DNA of 64,000 nt. Origin: Synchiropus splendidus. Lineage: Eukaryota > Chordata > Actinopteri > Syngnathiformes > Callionymidae. The stretch covers positions 21,891,001 to 21,955,000 of the forward strand of contig NC_071347.1 of assembly GCF_027744825.2 (NCBI RefSeq). The letters are read 5' to 3'. The translations under genes and the position numbers were made by a program. This document shows, in pieces, positions 53,156 through 63,486 of the stretch; the stretch's first letter is position 1; each line of letters starts with the position of its first letter. The notes below the pieces were generated by a model, which saw only the letters and a program-made list of their open reading frames with translations, ran no database searches and had not been told where the DNA came from.

Positions 53156-55825
53156 ATGGCTGCTGTGGTCGGTTGGAGACGGAACAGCGAGCGGACCGAG
53201 ATGGAGAAGTTCGACGGTCCGGGGATGGCGTTACTGCCGTGGCCTAGAAGCTTGTTCGCCGTGCTGTGGGAGCAGCTCCGGGTGCTGGTCCAAGTCATCT
53301 ACTGCACCTTTGTGTCGGGTGAGTCGAGCCCTCCTCCAGTCTCGCTGCTGCTGTCGTGATGCGTTCACGGACGTCTACTCCGCTTTGTTTACGTCCGGTG
53401 TGGCTGCTCAACGGGCTAAAAATACCCGTGGAACCACAACTATTTTCGTGTGTTTTCAGATTTTATTTTTCCACTTGCGTGATAAAAGGTCAGGAAATGA
53501 ACGCATCAGAATCAGCTTTATTGCCAAGGTCAGTGAAGAGCCCACCAACTGGGAAAGTGCTTTAGAACAACGCGCAATAATGAGCAATACATAATCATAA
53601 TAATAATACAAATAAATATACATACAAATAAATCACTAACAACTAGGGCTGTTCTCGAACTCAGTCATGTCTCGTGTTCGTCTGCGTGAGACATTTTTTG
53701 TAACGGAACGGAGGCGTTATGTGTTTCCGTTTGTGATGAAATCTCCTGTTTACACCTGGATTTTGTGTCATTTGTGATGGTGTAAACCTCACATGACACT
53801 GGAGCTGGTCATAATGCCTTTCTGAGCATCTCAGTAAGTGACCGTTTCTCTTCCTCCAGTGGTCCAGATGTTGAGGTTCGAGGTCCACCTAACCATTTCG
53901 GACGAGGCGGGGCAACACATCCAACACATGAGCTCCACGTCCAACCAGACCGAGTCCTTCCTGTTCTCCACGCTGTTTGAGAGCAACAGCGGCGTCATGG
54001 TCGGCGGCTCCAACCCACTGTCTAACCTCTGCGCCGACATGGGCGACCCGTTCGGCGGGACGACCACCGAAGCGCTGCTGTCCAGCCTGAGAGCCGACGA
54101 CCTGTGCTGCGGGCTGGTGGACGACTTGGTCGCCAGGGCGACCGGCAAAGACGACGCCGTGTTCCACCAGAGCAGCTGGAACATGGGCTTCCCCGGCGAG
54201 TGGAACATCTTTGTGTCGAGCAGCGACCTCTCTGGGTCCAGCGACTCCAGCCAGAAGAGCCAGCTCTTCCAAGCAGAGAGGGCCAAAGAGCGAGCCTCAG
54301 AGGAGGAGGAGTGGGGCTCTCAGTGGAGCAGCGAGGAGGACCAGGGCCTGGTGGAGTTCAACAGCGAGGAGAGCAAGGCCTTGTGGGAGTCTCTGTCCCA
54401 GTCCAGTGACCCCTACAACCCCCTCTTCTTCACCGCCTGCATTTCTACCAACATGGGGAGGAGCGAGAGCGAGACTCAGGGCGGGGAGGGCGCCGGCCCG
54501 GCGCTGCCCATGGAAGAGCCCGTCACCCCGGACCCAAAAGCCCTCATCAGCCGGTCCGACAGCGACATCAGCTGGAGCAGCTCTGAGGGGTCCAGTCCGG
54601 ACATCGACACCGAGCTTCTGGACCTCTTCCAGGGCTCTGACCCCTACAATCCCATGTGTTTCACGGCGTGTCTCACCACGGCGCCGAAACCCGAAACTCC
54701 CCCTAAAACTGCCACCGAGGAGGAGAGTGGCTTTTCCACCTCGTCCAGCGAGGATCACGACAACGACGAAGAGGATGAGCTGTGGAAGTCTCTGAGCTTC
54801 TCGGACGACCCCTTCCACCCGCTCAACTTCCAGGCCGGTCGCCACAGCAGCCCGGTGGCCTGCAGCCAGCCAGCAGGCGGCCCCACCGTGCGAGCCAAGA
54901 AGATCAAGAAGAAGACACCGAGGAGACCGGAGAGAGCCGCTCCACACGGTGCGGAGCAAACGCTGGTGCACTGGAAGAAACCCAAACCAAGCTCCCCCGA
55001 GAAACAGGAGAAGACGGGCGCCAAAGATAAAAAGGTACGTGGAGAGTCACTTTTAAAAGCCACAGTTGAGCCCTTCAGCTGCGATGGTGTTTGTCCTCCG
55101 GAGCTTATTTGGAAGGGAACCAGTTGAGCCTTAGATTTGCCATGATAGTATCACAGCAACAGCTCTACTCCACGTCTCTCACAGATCCCAACGGGTTGTC
55201 CTTGTTCAACACTTCACAGTCGTGGCCCTCTGGCTCAGCTCTTTAGTTTGGCTTGTTGGTAGATGAAGCCAGTGTTTGCCTCTGACCCACTCACAAGTGA
55301 GTCACATGATCAGCCATCCACAACACGAACACCTCAGGAGCTGCTCACTGTTTACACAGTGACTTGTCGCCGAGCAACGCTGACTGAGCAGATCATGTGA
55401 CCCCTTTAGTCAGCAGAGACTTCGGCCCCATTTAGTGTGTTGCATCATCCATGTGTCCTGGTGAGAGGCCTGACTCACAGACTGTAGTTAGTTATGAGGA
55501 AGCGTGGAGAGACACGTTGTGTGAAGGATGTATTTTTGTTTGTTTCACAAGTGGAAGGCTTCAGGTCTGTAACTTGTGGTAGTGACTCATCTGCTCTCCC
55601 TCTCAGGTTCGGTTCTGTCCCGAAGTCCAAGTCCACGTCATGCGCTCCTGGCTCTTCGCCCGCCAGGCGTCCCGCCGGGGGCAGTGGGAGGAGCTTGCCC
55701 GAGACCGCGCTCGCTTCCAGAGGCGGATCCAACAGGCGGAGCAGGAGCTCGGCCGCTGCTTTGACTCCGCCCACCGAGAGAAGATGCGTCAGTACGTGGA
55801 GCTGTGCCTTGATCGACACACCTAA
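53156..55825 (+). CDS. ppp1r15a: PPP1R15A/GADD34-type PP1 regulatory subunit, copy 1
   Basis: Recruits protein phosphatase 1 to dephosphorylate eIF2alpha and end the integrated stress response. Three exons, 53156-53318, 53860-55034 and 55607-55825, give 518 aa. Residues 25-54 (LLPWPRSLFAVLWEQLRVLVQ onward) form a hydrophobic helix like the ER-targeting N terminus of the family. The middle is acidic and Ser-rich, with three repeats of W.SL..S.DPYNPL.FTAC type at about 228-247, 306-325 and 360-379. The C-terminal exon carries the PP1-docking KKVRF (445-449), then SWLFARQASRRGQWEELARD, ARFQRRI, the eIF2alpha-phosphatase core that also binds G-actin. The core resembles PPP1R15A more than PPP1R15B. 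The exon 2/3 junction falls exactly inside KK|VRF. AATAAA is at 56259-56264. Confidence 0.9.
53500..53640 (+). mobile_element. LINE/SINE tail fragment in ppp1r15a intron 1
   Basis: 'atcagaatcagctttattgccaaggtcagtg' followed by an AT-rich ATAATAATA tail is the typical 3' end of a fish retroelement. There is no coding part. Confidence 0.65.
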
Positions 55826-56299
55826 ACTCTGAATGTGTCGTTTCGGGACTGGCCATTTGGTTGCAGTGCAACATGGATGTTCGATTTTCGTACCAGCGAC
55901 TTTGTACCTCGGAGATTTTTTTATTTGCACTGATGGACACTTTTGACCTCAGCGTGTGGAATGTGTTCTGAAACCGCCTTATTCACTGACCTGGTAATGT
56001 AACTCCGTAGCTGTGTGAGTTTGTGTTTGGTTTTGTCGTTGCTGGTTCTGAGCCATGGCGCCGTCAGTCAGGCAGGCCGCTTTTATTTACCCTCATATGA
56101 AGCTACACTCATTTAATTGTTGTAATTTATTTTTTAAGCTTGTATTCTTATGTTACAGCACCACCTAGAGGGCGCTGTGGTGGCGGCTGAGTGGCGCCCA
56201 CTGATGTTTGACTTGACAATGTTGTTTGTTGACTTGTGTTTCGGTGCTTTGTGGAGTGAATAAAAGTGTTTAAAAAAACGTTTGTTTCGCTTGACTCGG

Positions 56300-56430
56300 A
56301 TGTGATGGTGGAGCTCCGTCCGCGATGACGTCATGCTTCGGCTCAACACAGCCGGAGGAGCCAACTGTTTGGCTCTCGTCCTTGTGATGTCATCGCGCTG
56401 CTCCTTACATGTTGCCACATGAATTCATAT
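56300..56430 (+). promoter_or_regulatory. Promoter of second ppp1r15a copy with shared CRE
   Basis: GTCCGCGATGACGTCA at 56318-56333 is identical over 16 bp to 52893-52908 upstream of copy 1. An inverted near-copy, TGATGTCATCGCG, is at 56385-56397. It lies about 55 bp after the copy 1 polyadenylation signal, so the two genes nearly abut. No convincing TATA box. Confidence 0.7.
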
Positions 56431-56576
56431 ATGTGTGTTTTAATGGTGCTGGGGGAAGATCTCAGGATCAAGCGCAGCGACCCAGAGAACCTTCTGGAGG
56501 CCCGTTTAGCAGTAGCGATGCTGGCTCTGAATCAAGCGATAGAAGTGCCGTGATGGCACGGCACCGGCAGGCGTAG
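56409..56576 (+). promoter_or_regulatory. Overlapping upstream reading frames of copy 2
   Basis: One frame runs 56409-56576 (55 codons, start MLPHEFIYVC), ending 23 nt before the presumed main ATG at 56600. A second frame runs 56431-56553 (40 codons) and overlaps it. Whether both are in the mRNA depends on the unknown transcription start and on possible splicing. Confidence 0.45.
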
Positions 56577-56599
56577 GGGACCCGAGAACAAGTGACCAG

Positions 56600-58665
56600 A
56601 TGGGTGAGCCGTCCTTCACCAACTCTGCTGGCAGGAGGACCAGTGAAGGTCTGGTGGAGGACTTTGACGCGAGTGCCGCCAACAAAGGCGACGGCCTCCA
56701 CGTGTGCCGGGAGAAGGCGCCACCCTACGACTGGAGCAGCCTGGTGACAGAGTTGTACCGCTCCAGTTCCACCATCACCAGCGACCAGGTGGAGGAGCTG
56801 CAGAAAGTTCTCAAGCAGAGCTCCTCAGACTCCAGCGGAGCCGACGAGCAGGGCCCGACAGAACCTTCCCTCCTGGAGAGGTTCATGAGTTGCTCTTTCA
56901 GCGACGCCAGCTGGAGCTCCGACGACGATTTCGAGAAGGAGAGTGAGGGATTCCTGGAGTTCCTCCGAAGTCGCCACGAGTACGGCGCTGTGCACTTTCC
57001 AAACCATGAATCCGATTCCACCGCTAAAGAACCAGCTCGTCGTTCTCTGTCGGACACGGAGGGCGAGAGCGTCCACTCGTCTGGGGACGAAGACGAGGAG
57101 CAGCTGTGGAAGTCCTTGTGCTTGACGGACGACCCGCACCACCCGGTCAACTTCCAGGCTCGGCTCTTCAGCCCGGCCTCCACCACGCCCCCTGAGAAGA
57201 AGAGCAGGAGTGACGTGGCGGTTCAGGCCCGTCAGAAACCGTCCAAAACCCTGGTGCCTTGGAGGAGGCCCGGAGGCTCCTCACGCTGCACCGAGGAGAA
57301 CAGCAAGGAGCTCGCCACTTCCAAAATGGTAGACATCTGGCAACACGAGACACACAGACACATTAGACCAGTGTTTTTCAACCATTTTTGACTCATCGAA
57401 AAAATCCTGGGTCTCATCACCAAAGGGACCTGGGCCAAAGTGCACTTGTGCTTAAAGTCCTGTAGAAAATCCCTATTCATTTGTGAAAAACTGTAGCTAC
57501 TGACACTCGGTTGTTATTTTGCCAGGATATTTGCAGAAACAAATTGCAGAAAATGTATTTGTTTCAAATGTGTCCAGAAAGGGGCGACAATATGGCAAAA
57601 TATATGCATTATATAAATATTTGCATTTAGTTTTTCGCAAACTTTTAAACCACAAAGCAAACTTTGACGGTCCATGAGTATCGATAAAGTTTGGAAGTGA
57701 GACGTCACTTTAGCCGTTAGCTCTGTTAGCTCTGTGGTGCAGACAGTCTTTGGCGTCGCGGCTGCTCTGACAAGGATCCCTCCCTCCCTCCATCCATGGT
57801 TCTGTGGTGAAAGTGTCTGGTCAAGTTAGAGGTGCATCAGCTTTAAAAACAGCTGGAAGTTGCACATGCGAGCGGCTTCTTGGCTGTGAGTGTGTGGGAA
57901 GAGGAGCGCGGCGCACCACAGCAGCGCTGCTTTGACTGAGGGAGGGATCAGCGCATCAACACACTGGAGCTCTACAGTAGAGTGGAGAGGAAGAATAGCA
58001 GCCAATCCATGGGATCATCTCCTCACCTTGGTTGCTCCTCAACACCTTCTAACTGTCATGATTTCATGGCATCACATCGCCCTCCTCTGTCTCCGGACAC
58101 ATGAGGTGAAACTGGATCATTTTCCCACGGCTCACCTGACACTCTCTCACCCCGGTTGAAAAACACTGCATTAGACCACCCTCAGTTCTGTTTATGAATC
58201 TGGAGCCTTGTTGAGTTGTTTTCAGTGGTGGTTTAACAACGGTGTCAGTTGTCAAGGCTCGGCAGTGAAGAGTCTTGACTAGTCAGCAGAGAGTCAGCAG
58301 GTTACTGGGACAACCGGGTCACACGGTTACAGGGGGAGGTGCGAGCCATCCCGCCTTGCTTGTTGGCGCTGCCATCTCTCTTCTCAGTGCTCCAGTGTTG
58401 GGTGACGGCCCGGCAGGGTTCTGATGTTCTCTGTTGCTCTCTCCTTCAGGTGCGCTTCTCTCCTCTCATCCAGGTCCACGTCATGCGATCCTGGCGTTTC
58501 GCCCGACAGGCGTCTCGCAAGGGACACTGGGAAGAGATCGCCCGGGATCGCGCCCACTTCCAGAGGCGGATCCAGCAGGTGGAGCAGGCCATCGGACACT
58601 GCTTCACCCCGTCACACAGGAGCAACATCCGCATGTACATGGACCTGTGTCTCGGCAAGTTCTGA
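56600..58665 (+). CDS. PPP1R15A/GADD34-type protein, tandem copy 2, shortened
   Basis: A second eIF2alpha-phosphatase regulatory subunit. Two coding exons, 56600-57328 and 58450-58665, give 314 aa. It has an acidic Ser-rich region, a SWSS block shared with copy 1, one LWKSLCLTDDPHHPVNFQA repeat (about 168-187), and the core SWRFARQASRKGHWEEIARD, AHFQRRI. PP1 docking reads KMVRF (copy 1: KKVRF), which still fits the loose [K/R]x(0-1)VxF rule. The exon junction is at the same place (M|VRF). No hydrophobic N-terminal helix is seen; an undetected 5' exon is possible, since the frame stays open 57 nt upstream of the ATG to a stop at 56540. The last intron carries a hAT element. AATAAA is at 58785-58790. 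Confidence 0.82.
57369..58168. mobile_element. Non-autonomous hAT element, 800 bp
   Basis: Perfect 15-bp terminal inverted repeats: CAGTGTTTTTCAACC at the left and GGTTGAAAAACACTG at the right. They are flanked by a perfect 8-bp target-site duplication, CATTAGAC (57361-57368 and 58169-58176). This is the hAT/Charlie-type signature. No transposase frame is present. It sits wholly inside the last intron of ppp1r15a copy 2, starting 40 bp after the donor. Confidence 0.96.
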
Positions 58666-58790
58666 ACACCACATCTTCACGTCATCACCATCCGGTCGGC
58701 TGCTGCAGCCGCCTGCATGTCATCACTGAGCGACAGCTTCCTCCCGCCCTCTGCAGCAACACACCATGTGACATCTGCACTAACAATAAA

Positions 58791-59090
58791 CACCTTCCAG
58801 TTCTTCTGTCCAAAACTTCTTTGACACCCAACCTGTTTACAAATGATACTGCATGTTAAAGTGAAGAACTATAGCACAGCATGACAAAGTATAGAGCGTT
58901 ATTATGGTGTACTACATGGTACGCAGAACTACTCCGGTGTGTACGAGAGGCTGTTCCTGACTGTCTAGATTACAGTAACCATACAGTACATGCTTTGGTG
59001 TGCAAACAAAAATACCTCATACTAACATCCTTTACCAGTTTTAGTTAAGGAGAAAAAAATACACAGTACTAGTGCTGCAATTATATTCAA
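58791..59090. other. Flank downstream of ppp1r15a copy 2
   Basis: About 300 bp after the polyadenylation signal; no feature recognised. Confidence 0.55.
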
Positions 59091-59097
59091 ATCCAGC

Positions 59098-59128
<31 letters not shown>

Positions 59129-59161
59129 CAGATATATAGATAGATAGACAGACAGACAGAC
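59098..59161. repeat. (TAGA)n / (CAGA)n microsatellite
   Basis: About 15 near-perfect tetranucleotide units, GATA-type then GACA-type. Confidence 0.95.
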
Positions 59162-59399
59162 TGAAGTAGTTATACAGTATACAGACAGACACACAGAATA
59201 CTTACAGTATACACCTCCGATTAACAGGGATGGTAAAAAGACCGTCACTGAAGATTTATGAGTTTTGGGTGTTATTTTTCATGCAAGAGGAGTGAAGTAT
59301 TACAGTCTGTGAATAGTCCAGGAGGCAAATGAGGACGTTTCAGCAAGAGTTTACGAATCAGTTTAGGGTGGCGGGGTTTGACATGGTGAGGAATTTCAA

Positions 59400-59800
59400 G
59401 TGGATTCATGACTGACCAGTTTTGTACAGTGAAGATGAGGAAATTTAATTTGAGTCTTTTACAAAGTATAAAGCAGGAGGCAGCGGTTGGAGACAGTAGT
59501 CTATGTGACATCAGAGCAGAGGAAACTGAGGGTGGAGTGCCTCAGGGCACAGTGCTGGGACCCAAATCGTTCATGTTCTAGATGATATGAGGAGGAGGTG
59601 GATCAAATGAGTCGTGTGCTGTTTGCGGAGAACATCATCTGGAAACACTCATTGAGAATTCTGAAAAGGAAATGAAAAACTGGCTGGACAGAAACAGGAA
59701 GACTGAGGAGGACTGTCAGTCAGAAACTCCAACAGATGGAAGGACCAAAACAAAACCCCCAGAACAATTTTAACTTGTTGTTGGCTAGATATATATTGAT
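59400..59800 (+). mobile_element. LINE reverse-transcriptase relic
   Basis: Near 59530 one frame reads GVPQGTVLGPK, the RT motif normally GVPQGSILGP. About 75 bp on, 'gtgctgtttgcggagaacatcatc' corresponds to the VLFADDTI block with D to E/N changes. The catalytic Asp pair is lost and frames are broken, so it is inactive. Confidence 0.7.
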
Positions 59801-60504
59801 ATACTTTATGTTATCTCAGAGTCTTTCAAGCAAAATGTGCTCAATGAATGAGAGAGTATCAAGTCAGTCCCAGACAGAGAAGACTTGTGAAACTGCTTTG
59901 CTTCGGCCTGATTCCTCAGGTATCCAGCGGCGTGAGACGTGGACATGAAAGATCCTGCCAATCATCTGCTCCAGGCTTGTGATCCAATCAACACACACAC
60001 AGGCAGGCGTGTGATTTCCCAGCAGGCCGCGGGAGCCGGAGCAGGCCGAGTGCTGCAAGTCTGTCGTAAGACTCGGTGAAAACACCCGCATGATGAAACG
60101 ACTCCCTCGAGGCGTGAAATCAATTAGCAGCACACACACAGCGGCGGGAGCAAAGGCGACGGCCTTTGTTTGTGTCCTCGCTCAACCAGCGGCAGCAGCG
60201 GCGCTAAGTACAGGCGGCGGAGTTCTGTTTTCTCATTCGTTTCTGTGGCCGCGTGTGCGACGCGCACGACCCGATCCTGGGGTCATGTTGTGGGAACAGG
60301 AAGTGAAAAGTGCTGCCGAAAATGTTTTGACTTGTCGGACTAAAACGACTGGTATTTTAATGAGAGCGACTCAGGATGTTCCTGGTTTTCTGTTTGTGTT
60401 CGTCAAATGGGAAAGTTGTTACAGGACAGCACCAACGTTGCTCCCTTTCTCTACAGGCTGAAGGGGGCGCCATCTCTGCTGGTCAGGTCGAAAGGCAGGT
60501 GACA

Positions 60505-60672
60505 CCCGGGACTGGTGTCCAGTCCATCCTACAGACAACCACCGACCCCTGCTGACAAGCCACTGCTTCACCTCTGTGTGGCCCTGGTCTGTGGGAGGAA
60601 AGCAGAGAGTCTAGAGGAAACGCCCACCCATACAAGCTCTGCACACGGACGACACTGGTTCAAACCTGTGGC
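60505..60672 (+). repeat. Teleost dispersed repeat, degenerate copy
   Basis: 'cacccgggactggtgtccagtccatcctacagacaaccac' ... 'ctgtgggaggaaagcagag' ... 'ctctgcacac' follow the order of a common fish repeat. Same family as 4305-4470, opposite orientation. Confidence 0.65.
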
Positions 60673-60699
60673 CCACAAGTTTAAGCCTGAATTTGAGGG

Positions 60700-60840
60700 C
60701 TAAACAATCAAAATAACTGGGTTTCAGTTTGGTACCTGGTTAGGTTTATCCATGTGTTTTGGATGGTTAAGTTTAGGGGGAGAGACTGAAGGTTTTTGGC
60801 AATGAGAGGTCCCCACATGGATACAGCACTTCGGATCAAA
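60700..60840 (+). repeat. Fragment of the 'gtggggacc' repeat family
   Basis: 'ccatgtgttttggatggttaagtttagggggagagactg' and 'gagaggtccccac' recur almost unchanged at 63770-63830, and in part at 63617-63660. Confidence 0.8.
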
Positions 60841-61189
60841 TAACTCCTCCACCCAGCAGGGGGCGTGTGTCCTCAGCCAGGTGTGGCGCGTGACCGGACT
60901 GTTCGAGTTGCGTTTAGCTGCTAGCATAAATCTGAACTTCCACTGATCCATAATTTCGGATTGAATTCAAAGTGTCGAGTGAAATTAACCTTCGTTCGAG
61001 CGTTAATGCTCATAAATATTTGTCCAAAGCGAAAGACGATCTTAATCTTGAGGTGAGTGAAGACACTTAAGTGTGGTTCATTTGTTTGTGTTTCCAGCGT
61101 TAAACAAAACACCAAACGTGGCGGGATGATCTGACCGTATCATCTCTGGATGTGCGCGTTTAATCGTCACAGAGAGGCTTCTGTCCAGT

Positions 61190-61420
61190 TCAGACACTGA
61201 ACATGTGATCACGTGACCGCGCTCTCTCCAGGGCCGCGCTCTTTTGTCTGCCAGTGCGCGGCTGCGCGGTCCACCTCTGCTCCGCTCCGTCGCGTCGCCA
61301 GGCAACCGGCACCAGCGCGGAAGGGATTGCAGACGATTGCAGCAGGTTTCTGACTCGCACCGACGAGCACACTCTCCCTCCAGAGTCATAATTACCCGGT
61401 GATGCAAGCCTCCAGCATCT
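61190..61420. promoter_or_regulatory. GC-rich promoter-like patch with E-box and X-box
   Basis: A CpG-rich island in AT-rich surroundings. It holds GATCACGTGACC (61207-61218), an E-box of USF/TFEB type, and GTCGCCAGGCAAC (61294-61306), an RFX X-box-like site. No coding exon is seen on either side, so it may be the noncoding first exon or enhancer of a gene beyond the window. Confidence 0.35.
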
Positions 61421-63480
61421 ATTGTGTCTGGGCTGCTCCTGCTCCTTCAAATAACGCTCTCATGAAAACACAATATACGGCGCCGCATTCAACACTACTG
61501 CTGAAGTTTATGCTCTTGTCAATATTCTCCGTCGATCAACATGTTGCTTTTCTTAAAGGCGAATTATTTGATGTATAAATAGCAAATAAATGACAGATAG
61601 AAAGCAAAAAATTGTTATTTTAAGTATTCTAGTCTATTTTCGCAAAATAAATAAATAAAAATCCAGCAATAAAATGAAAAATAAAATCCTTTAAATGTCA
61701 AATAACACTTATTTATTTGGATATTATTTTATATGACTTACTGATAGGGACTGATACTGAGCTGCTTGAAAAGCACATGCGGAGTATAGGTCATGAGCAT
61801 TTCAAGGACGAGACGGATTTTTGACCACCTCCAATTCGATGTTCATGAAAACCAAAAGTGATGGTTACCAATAGATTAAAATGGTAAATCCTGGTTAATC
61901 AAGCGGCAGATTTAACTTGAGATTAATTACAAATGGACTTGTTTTTATTAAATGAGATTTTAAGTTTTAATCTTTTTACAGCTGTAAGAAAAAAATATTC
62001 TCATTTTTGATTCTGTCGACCTGGTGATGAAACGTTGGTGTTGTGGAGCTGCAAAGTGAAGCCTGAACTTGGCAGTAACCAACATGGCCAGTGAGTGTTT
62101 TGACTGAGTCGTCGGCACATGAGTGTTTTCTGACTCCAGGCTGAGGAAGCTCCACTTGTTTTTGCGTCTCACATCAGGTGTCTGAGTGAGGACAGTGTGA
62201 CAGTGTAGCTGTGTGTGTTTTCCTCAAATGAAAACATGGGACGCAGCACATTCTCAGGACTGTCGAGTCAACAGCTGAAAGACTGGTTTGAGAAATGCTT
62301 GGCTTTTCAAACTGCTGTGAAAGTCAGAGAGAAAAGAGGCGCTGCAGCCTCACTGGACTCCAACCCTGTTGAGAACCTGTGGACATGAAGGGACGCGGTG
62401 CTCCTGTCAGAGCAGCGTCTGGGAGTCAGACGTGAGATGCTGGCTCTATAGATGGAAGCCTCTATTGATAACAAGGGAAGTTACACTTCACCTAATATTT
62501 CCACTTTAGCTGATGAAAATGAGCTCATGAAATGGGACTTTTCCCCCCTACATACCTTTAAAATGCTAAACTTGCTGCTTCTTACCTTATTTTTTTTTAT
62601 TTGTGCTGTACTTACATCTGTATTTGCGTGTAACTGTACTTAAAATACCGGTAATCTAATCTTGGACTTGCTTAGTCATTGACCTGGTGTCCACTAGAGG
62701 GCGGCAAAGTCACACAATTGACTGCTCTGTGTCGTTGGACCTGTCAACAAAATAAACGAGAATAAACTCTCACCGTGAAGACAGTGAACGTTCGCTTTCC
62801 CTCGTTATTAATGGGTTTTCACAAGTCGAATCATTGTAGGCTTTCTGGTGGATGTCTGAGCTAAACTTTCTAGGAGAATTTTAAGATTAAATAAAACGAA
62901 AATCAATTTTAGATTATAGATATTCATCATCGAGTCAATTTTACATGTGAAAAGGTCAGTTTTGGAGAACAAATTCGAGGTCACTGAACACCAAGATCTA
63001 ATTTTTGCTGGCTGGACTGTCTAGACGCTGAGACACTTCCTTCATCTGCTTGTTTGTTCGGCGTGTTTACAGACGGGCGTGAGACAAACCTGATCTGCCG
63101 AGGCCTCACCTGAGCAGACGATCACAATCACTCTGGAATTCTCTGCTTGTGTGTTGACAGTCACGAGAGGCGAGCGCCGGCCTCATGAAAGGTCGCCACG
63201 CTCGGTTATATGGCCTGGAACACGCCGGCTCTCAACCCGTCTCACCAGATCAACCCGGCATTCCTCCACCGACTCTTCCCGGCAGGAAGTGGAAAGTCCA
63301 ACCTGTCTCTCCACAAACACCTGACTTTCTGCCCTCTGGCAGGTTTTTGTGGACGGAGGCCCCCAGTGTTTGCACTGGAGGGTTGTCGGGTCAAATCCTC
63401 CTCCTGAATCCTGTTTCAGTGTGTTTACTCTTCTCGTGCTCTTCGTTCCTGAAAGTTGTTCTGTCACGCGAGTGTGTGTG
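61421..63480. other. Intergenic, no gene recognised
   Basis: AT-rich at 61440-62020. A possible Tc1-transposase tail relic is near 62340-62400 (frame ...SLDSNPVENLW). A CTCF-like motif CCACTAGAGGGCGGC is at 62691-62705. Nothing else is supported. Confidence 0.5.
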
Positions 63481-63486
63481 TGTGGG

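Noticed and set aside
54297..54971. Long minus-strand frame opposite ppp1r15a
   Set aside because: It mirrors the GC-rich coding exon of copy 1; low-complexity Arg/Leu/Val composition and no family motif.
60650..60672. tRNA B-box-like 'ggttcaaacctgtgg'
   Set aside because: Part of a dispersed repeat; no A-box or cloverleaf around it.
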